Shown here: in pieces, positions 8,411 through 16,337 of the stretch
How positions within the stretch are numbered: position 1 is the stretch's first letter
Layout of the letters: every line of letters starts with the position of its first letter
NCBI GenBank assembly: GCA_902363555.1
Contig: CABJAM010000004.1
Coordinates: 3,778-67,777 of the forward strand
Origin: Lachnospiraceae bacterium
GTDB taxonomy: Bacteria; Bacillota; Clostridia; Lachnospirales; Lachnospiraceae
DNA: 64,000 nt
Direction: 5' to 3'
Translations under genes and position numbers: made by a program
Notes under the pieces: model-generated
What the model was told of the DNA's origin: nothing
The model's database searches: none
What the model saw: the letters and a program-made list of their open reading frames with translations, nothing else

Positions 8411-8509
8411 ATGTTTTATAGTAAAAAATCAAAAAGAATCGTATCCTCAATTATCATTGCTATTTTGATCATTGCCATGCTGGCCGGGATCATCGCATCC
8501 TTTCTTTAA
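8411..8509 (+). CDS. Membrane microprotein, 32 residues
   Basis: A tiny ORF 16 bases after the exonuclease gene, with a purine-rich ribosome binding site (AAAGAAGGA). It encodes a basic N-terminus (MFYSKKSKR), then a single hydrophobic helix of about 20 residues ending in AGIIASFL. Size, basic head and the AG-x-x-x-x-FL ending resemble Prli42-type stressosome-associated miniproteins of Firmicutes. That comparison is from memory and not verified. The protein should be anchored in the cytoplasmic membrane with its N-terminus inside. Confidence 0.6.
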   Translation: MFYSKKSKRIVSSIIIAILIIAMLAGIIASFL

Positions 8510-8534
8510 AACTTTGCGGGATGAACGCCATTAT

Positions 8535-8668
8535 GGTAGCAATGGCTCAGCGAAAAAGAACGGTTGTAAATAATGGTTTCGCAACTCGCGGACGAAGTAA
8601 CGGTTCGAGTCAACTGAATGGCTATAAATAGCGGACAAAGTAACGGTTCAGAGTCACTGAACGGTTGC
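8535..8668. repeat. Degenerate array of GTAACGG-type hairpin repeats
   Basis: At least two related units with GCGGAC(G/A)AAGTAACGGTTC occur at 8588-8606 and 8632-8650. A more diverged unit with AACGGTTGTAAATAATGG lies before them. The last unit folds as GTAACGGTTCAG (8640-8651) against CTGAACGGTTGC (8657-8668). It fills the gap between the microprotein and VanW genes and belongs to the same family as 4955-4983 and 11350-11378. Confidence 0.6.
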
Positions 8669-8684
8669 AGTAAAGGAGAAGCCT

Positions 8685-10175
8685 ATGAAGAAAAAATTTG
8701 GAAAGCTGCTGACGCTGACGGTACTTGTTTTTTGCTGCTGGACGCTGTTCGGCCTGGGAAGTCTTGCAGAAGAATCGCGCATACCGGAGGGCGTTGTTGT
8801 TGAAGGTATTGATCTGAGCAATATGACCAGTGCGGAAGCGGTCAGTGCATTGAATACTTATGTCGACCAGGTGAAAAGTAAAACGCTCCATCTGACGGCC
8901 GGGGAGGATGTCATGGACATCCCGTTTTCTGAGATCGGTGTGGATATTGCCGATGCGTCGGTGATCGATTCCCTGAGCAAGATTGGTACGGGCGGTAATG
9001 TTTTAAAGCGTTATAAAGAATTAAGTGATGTTAAAAACGGAAATGCCACTTATAAAATTTCATTTACCTTTAATCAGGATGCCCTGCGCAGCATATTAAA
9101 TGAGCGCTCCGGTGAGATCAACAGAGCACCCCAGGATGCGTCGATCGTGCGTCACGATGGGCAGTTGATCCTTTCGGAAGGGCTTAACGGCCGGGCGTTG
9201 AAGGTGGAGGACACCGCAGCCGCAGTTGCCGCTGCCATGAATGACAGTTGGGACCGCAATGATCTGACGGTGGCCATAGTCATGGAGGAGACGGCGCCAG
9301 CGCATACGACCGAGGAGCTGGCAGTCATCGATACTGAGCTTGGCAGCTATTCCACGAATTTTGCCGCATCTTCCTACAACCGTGTTGAAAATATCAAAAA
9401 CGGCGCATCGAAAATCGATGAAACCGTGCTTTATCCGGGAGATGTTTTCTCATTTACGGAAAAGGTAGCCCCTTTTACGTCGGATAATGGTTATTATATG
9501 GCCGGCGCTTATGCATCGGGAAAAACTATTGACAGTATGGGCGGAGGAATCTGTCAGGTATCCTCCACACTGTATAATGCAGTGCTTCGGGCCGAGTTGA
9601 CCATTTTGGAACGGACCAATCACATGATGACCGTAGGGTACGTGCCGCTGGGCGCGGATGCCACCATTGCGGAGCCGACTATTGATTTTAAGTTCCGCAA
9701 TGACTATGATTATCCTGTTTATATTGAAAGCTATACGTATAATGGCTATGTCACAGTGGCTGTTTACGGTAAGGAGACGCGGCCGTCCAACCGGACGATC
9801 GAGTTTGAGAGTGTGACGGAGCAGACGATTTCTCCGCCGGCGGATGTGGTCACCGAGGACCCCAGCCAGCCGGAGGGCTACGAGCAGGTGACGCAGAGCG
9901 CTCATACCGGCTATGTGGCAGCTTTTTATAAGCTTGTTTATGTGGATGGCGTGCTGGAAAGCCGGGAGCTGCTCAACCGCAGCACTTACCAGGCATATCC
10001 GCGGTATGTGACCAAGGGCACGAAGGCGCCTGAAACTGAGCCGCCGCAGACCGATGCGCCGGTGTCGGACCCGACACCTACGCCGAACCCGGAACCGAAC
10101 CCGCCGCAAACTGACGGGCCTCAGGTCGAAGAACCAACGCCGGAGCCGCCGCCAGAGGTGCCGACGGAGGAGTAG
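8685..10175 (+). CDS. Exported VanW-domain protein with G5-like domain and Pro-rich tail
   Basis: A secreted or envelope protein of 496 residues. A signal peptide (about 1-28, MKKKFGKLLTLTVLVFCCW) is followed by a peptidoglycan-binding-like region (about 35-210). Next comes a VanW domain (about 220-370) with GGGICQVSSTLYNAVL near 286-301 and the typical ERTNHMMTVGYVPLGADATI. A G5-like domain (about 375-445) leads into a tail of about 50 residues very rich in Pro, Glu and Thr that probably spans the wall. The family (YoaR/VanW) is widespread in Firmicutes and implicated in cell wall biology, but its reaction is unknown. ATG 8685 has AAAGGAG at 8673-8679. There is no link to vancomycin resistance genes here. 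Confidence 0.85.
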   Translation: MKKKFGKLLTLTVLVFCCWTLFGLGSLAEESRIPEGVVVEGIDLSNMTSAEAVSALNTYVDQVKSKTLHLTAGEDVMDIPFSEIGVDIADASVIDSLSKIGTGGNVLKRYKELSDVKNGNATYKISFTFNQDALRSILNERSGEINRAPQDASIVRHDGQLILSEGLNGRALKVEDTAAAVAAAMNDSWDRNDLTVAIVMEETAPAHTTEELAVIDTELGSYSTNFAASSYNRVENIKNGASKIDETVLYPGDVFSFTEKVAPFTSDNGYYMAGAYASGKTIDSMGGGICQVSSTLYNAVLRAELTILERTNHMMTVGYVPLGADATIAEPTIDFKFRNDYDYPVYIESYTYNGYVTVAVYGKETRPSNRTIEFESVTEQTISPPADVVTEDPSQPEGYEQVTQSAHTGYVAAFYKLVYVDGVLESRELLNRSTYQAYPRYVTKGTKAPETEPPQTDAPVSDPTPTPNPEPNPPQTDGPQVEEPTPEPPPEVPTEE

Positions 10176-10241
10176 CAGCCAGATGCCCCAGAGATGGCGA
10201 ATTTGCCCGGCGGCTTAAACTATTTTGAAGGGAAAGAGCAT

Positions 10242-11309
10242 ATGCGGATAGGAAAATTACAGGAGAGTATACTGGACCGCTCCGTATTTAAACAACTTCA
10301 TAAAGAAAATAAAAAAATATTATGTAAACTTAAACCGGGCATGGGATTCCAGATGCTGGACATGACCGACAGCGCCGGTCTGGCCACCACTGTCAATGTG
10401 GTGGAGGGAACCTGCGAGACGGTGGGCGTGATGGCCGTGCCCAGAGCCGTGAACAGTCTCGTCTGCTCCGGCGCCCGGCCGGTGGGCATTATGCTGGCGC
10501 TGATTTTGCCGGAAAGTCTGGAGGAAAGCGATTTCCGCCGGATGATACATACCATCGACGCCGCATGTGCGGCCGAAGGCATTGAGATTATGGGCGGCCA
10601 TACCCAGGTGAGCACCTCGGTGAGCCGGGTTCTTGCAACCGTGACAGCCTACGGCGTATACCCAGCAGCCGGGGATGGGGCTGCGGCGGCTGGGGCCGGG
10701 GGCGTATGCTCAGCGTCCGGAGATGGATTCCCGGCATCCGGGGAAGTTTTACAGCCGCAGCCGTGGCACCCGCACAGCTTCGGGCCGCGTCCGGGGCAGG
10801 ACATTATTATGACCCGGTGGGCAGGTTTATCGGGAACCTGGCTTCTGGAAAAGGAATATCATCAGCAATTTGTTCATAAATATAATCCGGACCTTGCGGA
10901 CAGCATCGCCCGGATGAAGAATGACTTTTGCGTGCGTAAGGAAGCGGCGCTGGCCCTTTCCTACGGTGCACGCACACTTTATGATCTTTCCGAGGGCGGC
11001 GTCTTTGGCGGGCTCTGGGAGGTCGCAGTCGCGGGTAACGTGGGTCTTCGCGTAGATTTAAAGAAGATTCCACTGAAACAGGAAACCGTGGAGCTGTGCG
11101 ATTTTGTGGATGTGAATCCCTATCAACTGGCTTCCATGGGCTCACTTTTAATTGGCGTGGATCATGGGGAGCCGCTCGTGCGGCTGCTTAGTGACCAGGG
11201 AATAGCCGCGGCCATCATCGGCAGCTTTACCGACGGCAACGACCGGGTGATCGTCAATGACGATGAGGTGCGCTATCTGGAACCGCCCAGAGGTGAGAAG
11301 AAGCTTTAG
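10242..11309 (+). CDS. AIR-synthase-related (PurM/HypE fold) protein
   Basis: A protein of 355 residues of the ATP-binding PurM/HypE/ThiL/SelD fold. The N-terminal half has DMTDSAGLATTVNVVEG and MGGHTQVS, where members of the fold carry ATP and metal ligands; the C-terminal half has DLSEGGVFGGLWEVA. It resembles HypE-like hydrogenase maturation factors of Clostridia, but no hyp or hydrogenase gene is near, so its substrate is open. ATG 10242 has GAAGGGA eight bases upstream; the longer frame from 10194 has no such site. A low-complexity Gly/Ala-rich insertion (about residues 140-180) interrupts the link between the halves. A GTAACAG palindrome follows the gene at 11350. Confidence 0.75.
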   Translation: MRIGKLQESILDRSVFKQLHKENKKILCKLKPGMGFQMLDMTDSAGLATTVNVVEGTCETVGVMAVPRAVNSLVCSGARPVGIMLALILPESLEESDFRRMIHTIDAACAAEGIEIMGGHTQVSTSVSRVLATVTAYGVYPAAGDGAAAAGAGGVCSASGDGFPASGEVLQPQPWHPHSFGPRPGQDIIMTRWAGLSGTWLLEKEYHQQFVHKYNPDLADSIARMKNDFCVRKEAALALSYGARTLYDLSEGGVFGGLWEVAVAGNVGLRVDLKKIPLKQETVELCDFVDVNPYQLASMGSLLIGVDHGEPLVRLLSDQGIAAAIIGSFTDGNDRVIVNDDEVRYLEPPRGEKKL

Positions 11310-11349
11310 AGTATGTGACAGCGCGCAGTATATGAACTGCTGCGGGATT

Positions 11350-11378
11350 GTAACAGTTCAGCCTGTCTGAACTGTTAC
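11350..11378. repeat. Perfect GTAACAG-family palindrome
   Basis: GTAACAGTTCAG (11350-11361) and CTGAACTGTTAC (11367-11378) are perfect 12-base inverted arms around CCTGT. GCGGGATTG occurs just before and again just after the hairpin. A second, imperfect unit (GCTGTTACGG...ACCGTTAA) follows up to about 11407. This is the best-preserved member of the dispersed family. Confidence 0.85.
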
Positions 11379-11444
11379 GCGGGATTGCTGTTACGGTCAA
11401 CCGTTAAACGGTCATTATCGAATAATAATGAATGGAGCAGAATT

Positions 11445-11927
11445 ATGAAAGAAAAAATTTTATCCGTGATTGAAAAAAATAGTAAGATCAGTGTTGAAGA
11501 TTTAGCCGTTGTGCTTGGTGAGAAGGAAGAAGACGTGGCCCAGGCCATTTATGAAATGGAGCGGGATAAAACGATCTGCGGGTACCACACGATCATCAAC
11601 TGGGGAAATACCTCCGTGGAGAAGGTGGTGGCGCTCATCGAGGTGCGCGTGACGCCGCAGAGAGGCCAGGGATTTGATAAGATTGCCGAACGCATTTATA
11701 ATTTCAGCGAGGTGGATTCGGTCTATCTTATTTCCGGCGGTTTCGATCTGATGGTCATGCTGGAAGGCAAAACATTGCAGGAGGTGGCTCACTTTGTATC
11801 CTCCAAGCTTGCGCCCATGGACTCCATTTTGAGCACAGCCACCCATTTCGTACTGAAGAAATATAAGGATCACGGAACCATTATGATTCCGGAGGTCAAG
11901 AAAGAAAGGATGCTGATTACACCTTGA
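11445..11927 (+). CDS. Lrp/AsnC-family transcription regulator
   Basis: A regulator of 160 residues. The N-terminal winged HTH (about 1-60: ISVEDLAVVLGEKEEDVAQAIYEME) precedes a ligand-binding RAM/AsnC domain (about 68-150: VVALIEVRVTPQRGQGFDKIAERI, then VYLISGGFDLMVMLEG). ATG 11445 was chosen because the protein then begins directly with the HTH; the extra upstream codons run through the palindrome. The stop overlaps the TTG start of the aminotransferase gene, so the two are one operon. Lrp-type regulators paired with aminotransferases usually sense an amino acid that the enzyme makes or uses; this is inferred from the pairing. Confidence 0.88.
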   Translation: MKEKILSVIEKNSKISVEDLAVVLGEKEEDVAQAIYEMERDKTICGYHTIINWGNTSVEKVVALIEVRVTPQRGQGFDKIAERIYNFSEVDSVYLISGGFDLMVMLEGKTLQEVAHFVSSKLAPMDSILSTATHFVLKKYKDHGTIMIPEVKKERMLITP

Positions 11928-13114
11928 GAAATCCATTATCTAAAACAATCACAGGCATCAAGCCCTCGGGAATCCGGAAATACTTTGATATTGTCACGGA
12001 GATGAACGACCCGGATGTGATTTCCCTCGGTGTGGGCGAGCCTGATTTTGATACGCCGTGGCATATCCGCGAGGAAGGTATTTATTCCCTGGAAAAGGGG
12101 CGAACCTTTTATACATCCAATTCCGGTTTAAAGGAGCTGCGGGAGGAAATTTCCAACTATACATACCGCCATCTTGGCGTAAGCTATGATCCGGTCCACG
12201 AGATCATTGTTACCGTCGGCGGTTCTGAGGCTATCGACATCGGTCTGAGAGCCATGCTGGACCCCGGCGACGAGGTGCTGATCCCCATGCCCGGCTACGT
12301 GTCCTACGTGCCATGTACGACGCTGGCCGGAGGGGTTCCGGTAATTATTAATTTAAAAGAGGAAAATGAGTTCCGCCTGACGAAAGAGGAAGTTCTGGAA
12401 GCATTGACTCCAAAGACGAAGGTGTTGATCCTGCCCTATCCCAATAATCCCACCGGCGCTATTATGGAACGGAAGGATCTGGAGGCCATCGCAGAGGTCT
12501 GCATCGAAAATGATATTTATGTAATGTCCGATGAAATATATGGCGCTCTGACCTACGGCGTGGAGCATGTATCCATTGCCGCGCTGCCCGGGATGAAGGA
12601 GCGGACGATTCTTATTAACGGCTTTTCCAAAGCCTTTGCCATGACTGGATGGCGTCTGGGCTATGCCTGCGGGCCGAAGGTTATTCTTGAGCAGATGACC
12701 AAAATCCATCAGTTTGCCATCATGTGTGCGCCCACCACAAGCCAGTATGCTGCTGTGGAGGCACTGCGCCATGGCGATGAGGATGTGGAGCGGATGCGCG
12801 AGGCTTATGATCAGCGTCGCAAGTTCCTTGTACATACATTCCGGAAAATGGGGCTGGAATGCTTTGAGCCCTTTGGCGCATTTTACGTATTTCCAAGTAT
12901 TAAGAGCCTGAACATGACCTCCGATGAATTTGCACAGGAGCTTCTCATGGCCGAGAAGGTGGCAGTTGTACCGGGAACAGCTTTCGGCGACTGCGGCGAA
13001 GGCTTTTTGCGTATTTCCTATGCCTACTCTCTGGAGGAATTAAAGGAGGCTACGGACCGCATTGCCCGCTTTGTGCAGTTTAAGCAGGAGCAGATCGCTG
13101 GTGAGCTGTTATGA
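11924..13114 (+). CDS. Class I/II PLP-dependent aminotransferase
   Basis: A cytosolic fold-type I aminotransferase of 396 residues, typical length for the AspC/PatA-like group. It shows ISLGVGEPDFDTPW near the N-terminus, the PNNPTGA motif, the Asp contacting the PLP nitrogen (YVMSDEIYG), the PLP Lys in NGFSKAFAMTGWRLGY, and the substrate carboxylate-binding Arg in FLRISYAYS. It starts at TTG 11924, overlapping the Lrp stop by four bases. It is probably an aspartate or aromatic amino acid aminotransferase; the exact substrate cannot be read from sequence. The 3' end overlaps trmL by four bases. Confidence 0.88.
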   Translation: MRNPLSKTITGIKPSGIRKYFDIVTEMNDPDVISLGVGEPDFDTPWHIREEGIYSLEKGRTFYTSNSGLKELREEISNYTYRHLGVSYDPVHEIIVTVGGSEAIDIGLRAMLDPGDEVLIPMPGYVSYVPCTTLAGGVPVIINLKEENEFRLTKEEVLEALTPKTKVLILPYPNNPTGAIMERKDLEAIAEVCIENDIYVMSDEIYGALTYGVEHVSIAALPGMKERTILINGFSKAFAMTGWRLGYACGPKVILEQMTKIHQFAIMCAPTTSQYAAVEALRHGDEDVERMREAYDQRRKFLVHTFRKMGLECFEPFGAFYVFPSIKSLNMTSDEFAQELLMAEKVAVVPGTAFGDCGEGFLRISYAYSLEELKEATDRIARFVQFKQEQIAGELL

Positions 13115-13614
13115 TGAACGTTGTTTTACTGGAGCCGGAAATGCCGGCCAATACCGGAAATATCGGCCGTACCTGTGTCGCCACAGGTACGCGCCTGCAC
13201 TTAATAGAGCCTATGGGCTTTAAAATCAATGATAAAACTGTAAAGCGGGCGGGGCTGGATTACTGGAAGGATCTGGATGTGACCATCTATGACGATTTCA
13301 ATGATTTTCTGGCGCGCAATCCGGAGGCGGAGGGAAAGCTCTATATGCTTACCACAAAGGCGAAGCATTGTTACAGCGATGTTTCTTATCCGGAGGACTG
13401 TTATCTCATGTTTGGCAAGGAGAGCGCCGGGATTCCCGAGGAAATACTTCTTGAATATGAGCCCTGGTGCGTGCGGATTCCCATGATCGGCGATATCCGT
13501 TCGCTGAATCTGTCCAACTCCGTGTCCATTGCCCTGTATGAAGCGCTGCGGCAGCATGGATTTTCACAGATGAATCTGGAGGGCGATCTGCACCGGCTGC
13601 ACTGGAAGGAATAA
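13111..13614 (+). CDS. trmL: tRNA (cytidine/uridine-34 2'-O)-methyltransferase
   Basis: A SPOUT-class RNA methyltransferase of 167 residues that 2'-O-methylates the wobble base of certain leucine tRNAs. It has the family N-terminus NVVLLEPEMPANTGNIGRTC, the MFGKESAGIP loop, and the knotted C-terminus RIPMIGDIRSLNLSNSVSIALYEALRQ that binds S-adenosylmethionine. The length matches the short TrmL subfamily. ATG 13111 overlaps the aminotransferase stop; a second ATG follows directly. It ends two bases before the DNA methyltransferase cassette, with no terminator between, so the cassette may be read from the same transcript. Confidence 0.92.
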   Translation: MMNVVLLEPEMPANTGNIGRTCVATGTRLHLIEPMGFKINDKTVKRAGLDYWKDLDVTIYDDFNDFLARNPEAEGKLYMLTTKAKHCYSDVSYPEDCYLMFGKESAGIPEEILLEYEPWCVRIPMIGDIRSLNLSNSVSIALYEALRQHGFSQMNLEGDLHRLHWKE

Positions 13615-13616
13615 TC

Positions 13617-15233
13617 ATGGAAAATGCGGATTTAGGACAGGTGTTTACAAAGCGGGCGGTGGCGGATTATATGGTGGAGCTTTTCACCTTGCCGGCGGCT
13701 TCGCGGATTTTGGACCCCTGTTTTGGACAAGGCGTTTTTATTGAAAGCTTATATGAAAAGACCAGTCATACGATCGTGGGCGTGGAATTGGACGAGCGCC
13801 TGTATGGGCGGCTGGAACAAAGGTGCACCGGGGAGCTTGCCCACCGGTGCACTGTTTTCCGTGGAGATTTTCTGAAATTTCAGGATGAGGAGCGCTTTGA
13901 TGGAATCCTTATGAATCCGCCGTATATCCGCCAGGAAAAGATTGATGAGCTGAGCATTTATGGTATAAATAAGGTTGACATAAGAAAAGATGCTCTTTAC
14001 TCCAATCTGCCGAGCAATGCCAATATGTACATGTATTTTGTCATCAAGGGCATTTCCCTGCTCAGGCCCGGCGGCGAGATGGTTGTGATCTTTCCGGGCA
14101 CGTGGCAGAGGTCTGCCAGCGGGGAGGGCTTTTTGCAGGCACTCCGGCAGCAGTGCAATATCGTGCGGACGATCACTGTTCTGGGGCCGGCGTTTGAGAC
14201 GGATGCGCTGGTGGACGTGGTCATTTTAAAGCTTGTTAAGGATAAAAAGGCAGCATGCATGCCGCCGGAGCGGCTTCGGATCGGAGCCGATGACGGGGGA
14301 ACGCGGGGGGCGTCAAAGGATGACGAATCAGAATGCGGCGCGCTAACGCCCGGCAGGGTAAAGCGCGGTGAGATAAAGCGCGGCGCGCTAACGCCCGACG
14401 AGATAAAGCGCAGTGGGATAAGTGGCGCCGGGGCGAATCTGGCTGGCGGTGTTTTTAGCGCGGCCCCGGGGATGATGCCGTTTTCACAGGCTGCGGCTGT
14501 GCGCAGAGGGCTGACGACGGGCAATAACGCCATGTTTGTCAATCCTCAAAAGCACGGTTATAACGGCAGCCGGACGGTATTGACGCCGCTCATATCGTCG
14601 CCCAAAAGTATCCGTGGCTATACGACCGACGGCTGCAAAACGGACGATCTTCTGCTCATCGATGAAAAGCGGCGGCAAATACCTGAGGTCGCGGCTTATC
14701 TGAAATATTGGCGGGAGAAGATCATCGGTGAAAAAAAGCCGAAAACCCTCTATGAGCGGATCATATCCGGGGATGAGCGGTGGTACAGGCAGTCCGAGAT
14801 CCGGGCCGAGGGCCTTTTGTTCGGGTATATTGTCCGCAATGAAATGAAATTTATCGATGCCCTAAGCCCCTATATTGTCCGGGATAATTTTTATATAATC
14901 CGGCCGCTGATCGATCCGGACCTGCTGTTTGCCCTTCTGAATAATTATTATACCTACTATCAACTGGAATGCCGGGGAAAGCATTATGGCGCCGGTGTTT
15001 TGAAGCTGCAAAAGTACGATCTGGAATCGCTGTATCTCATAGATGCGGCGCGGATCACGGCTCAGGATAAAGAAATGTTAATTAATTATGTAAACTTATT
15101 GCGGGATACGGCCGACGTAAGCTATGTGGATCGGATCACTCAGGTGCTTGGAAGCTACGGGCCTGTGGATGCCGAAAATGTGAAAGAAATGTACGAAAAT
15201 GCGAAAAGGAAACGATTGGAAGTGAATGTATGA
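13617..15233 (+). CDS. N6-adenine DNA methyltransferase (TaqI/Eco57I-like)
   Basis: A DNA methyltransferase of 538 residues. Motif I is LDPCFGQG (Asp at about 33) and the catalytic motif IV is NPPY at 100-103, which together indicate adenine N6 methylation. A target-recognition-like C-terminal half follows (about 300-538). A poorly conserved insertion at about 222-282 is partly built from a 45-base tandem repeat (GALTP units). The gene starts two bases after trmL and overlaps the cytosine methyltransferase gene by four bases (ATGA). With the next two genes it forms a modification/restriction cassette. It has no nuclease domain of its own. The recognition sequence cannot be inferred. Confidence 0.85.
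   Translation: MENADLGQVFTKRAVADYMVELFTLPAASRILDPCFGQGVFIESLYEKTSHTIVGVELDERLYGRLEQRCTGELAHRCTVFRGDFLKFQDEERFDGILMNPPYIRQEKIDELSIYGINKVDIRKDALYSNLPSNANMYMYFVIKGISLLRPGGEMVVIFPGTWQRSASGEGFLQALRQQCNIVRTITVLGPAFETDALVDVVILKLVKDKKAACMPPERLRIGADDGGTRGASKDDESECGALTPGRVKRGEIKRGALTPDEIKRSGISGAGANLAGGVFSAAPGMMPFSQAAAVRRGLTTGNNAMFVNPQKHGYNGSRTVLTPLISSPKSIRGYTTDGCKTDDLLLIDEKRRQIPEVAAYLKYWREKIIGEKKPKTLYERIISGDERWYRQSEIRAEGLLFGYIVRNEMKFIDALSPYIVRDNFYIIRPLIDPDLLFALLNNYYTYYQLECRGKHYGAGVLKLQKYDLESLYLIDAARITAQDKEMLINYVNLLRDTADVSYVDRITQVLGSYGPVDAENVKEMYENAKRKRLEVNV
14335..14424 (+). repeat. 45-base in-frame tandem repeat inside the adenine methyltransferase gene
   Basis: GCGGCGCGCTAACGCCCG occurs at 14335 and again at 14380, a spacing of 45 bases (15 codons), each followed by AAAGCGC and GATAA elements. 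It encodes two GALTP-headed units in a surface-type insertion of the methyltransferase. Confidence 0.75.
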
Positions 15234-16321
15234 GCATAAAAGTTGTGAGCCTGTTTTCCGGGGGCGGCGGACTGGATCTGGGTTTTTTAATGGAGGGCTA
15301 TGATATTATCTGGGCCATTGACAATCAGAAGGATGCGGTGGCCACCTACGACTATAATCTGGGCAGTCACATTATATGCGCAGACATTAACGACATCGAC
15401 CCGGCGGGGCTTCCGGACTGTGATCTGGTCATCGGCGGGCCGCCCTGCCAGTCATTTTCCCTCAGCGGCAACCGGAACGTGGAGGACGCCAGAGGACAGC
15501 TTGTGTGGAAATACATTGACATCATCCGGGAAAAACAGCCGCGGGCTTTTTTATTTGAAAATGTTACCGGGCTGCTTTCGGCCAAAAACAGCTCCGGGGA
15601 GAAGATCATTGAGCTGCTTTTTGAGGCGTTTCGCAGTATCGGCTATACGATCGTCTGGAAAACAATCAACGCTGCGGATTACGGGGTGCCCCAGCGCCGT
15701 AAGCGTGTGATCATCGTCGGCATCCGGGGCGATGAAGGCTTTAAGTTTCCAGCGCCGACCCACAGTGAGGATGGCGCATCGCTGCCGCCTTACGTGACGG
15801 TGGAGGAAGCACTTTGTGATCTGCCGGTGATCGATGGGCCCGGGGGTGACGGCAGTTTTGTGCTCAGTGTGCCGCCGGCCAATGATTTTCAGCGCAAAAT
15901 GCGCGCCGATGATAACCGGGTGACGGAGCACGAGTATCCCACGATGAGTGAGCTGGACCAGTATATTGTCCGTTTTGTCCGGCCCGGTGGAAATTACATG
16001 GATATCCCCCGGGATGTACCATCAAAGCGGATTCAGCGGCTTCAAAGAGATGGCGGGCACACGACCTGCTATGGCCGGATGCGGCCGGATGCGCCGTCCT
16101 ACACGATCAATACGTATTTTAACCGGCCCAACGTGGGCTGTAATATACATTATTCCCAGGACCGGCTGATCACTGTGCGGGAGGCGCTGCGCCTGCAAAG
16201 CTTTCCCGACAGCTATGTGCTTATATCCCGTAGCAAGCAGGGGCGCAATAAAATCGTGGGCAATGCGGTGCCGCCGCTGATGGCCCAGGCGTTCGCGCGG
16301 CAGCTAAAAAAATACCTGTAA
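15230..16321 (+). CDS. DNA (cytosine-5) methyltransferase
   Basis: A C5-cytosine DNA methyltransferase of 363 residues with all main motifs: SAM-binding SLFSGGGGLDLGF (I), catalytic Cys 73 in GGPPCQSFS (IV), ENV at 110-112 (VI), the QRR motif in YGVPQRRKRVIIVG (VIII), and the C-terminal IVGNAVPPLMAQAFAR (X). The target-recognition region lies at about 185-300. It overlaps the adenine methyltransferase by four bases and is followed 16 bases later by the nuclease-methyltransferase fusion. It probably protects one strand or one site of the system, with the adenine enzymes protecting the other. Confidence 0.93.
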   Translation: MSIKVVSLFSGGGGLDLGFLMEGYDIIWAIDNQKDAVATYDYNLGSHIICADINDIDPAGLPDCDLVIGGPPCQSFSLSGNRNVEDARGQLVWKYIDIIREKQPRAFLFENVTGLLSAKNSSGEKIIELLFEAFRSIGYTIVWKTINAADYGVPQRRKRVIIVGIRGDEGFKFPAPTHSEDGASLPPYVTVEEALCDLPVIDGPGGDGSFVLSVPPANDFQRKMRADDNRVTEHEYPTMSELDQYIVRFVRPGGNYMDIPRDVPSKRIQRLQRDGGHTTCYGRMRPDAPSYTINTYFNRPNVGCNIHYSQDRLITVREALRLQSFPDSYVLISRSKQGRNKIVGNAVPPLMAQAFARQLKKYL

Positions 16322-16337
16322 TCAGGAGGCGATGATT

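Noticed and set aside
8535..8668. CRISPR-like short repeat array
   Set aside because: Units are degenerate, palindromic, few and not separated by unique spacers of constant length; no cas genes are present.
9450..10109. Minus-strand Arg-rich ORF of 219 codons inside the VanW gene
   Set aside because: Reverse reading of the Pro/Glu-rich tail and VanW domain; no family match.
8685..10175. Vancomycin resistance gene based on the VanW domain
   Set aside because: No vanHAX, vanS or vanR genes nearby; VanW/G5 proteins of this layout are ordinary envelope proteins in Firmicutes.
13997..14542. Minus-strand ORF of 181 codons inside the adenine methylase
   Set aside because: Antisense shadow caused by the low-complexity insertion; Pro/Ser/Arg-rich composition and no recognisable motif.
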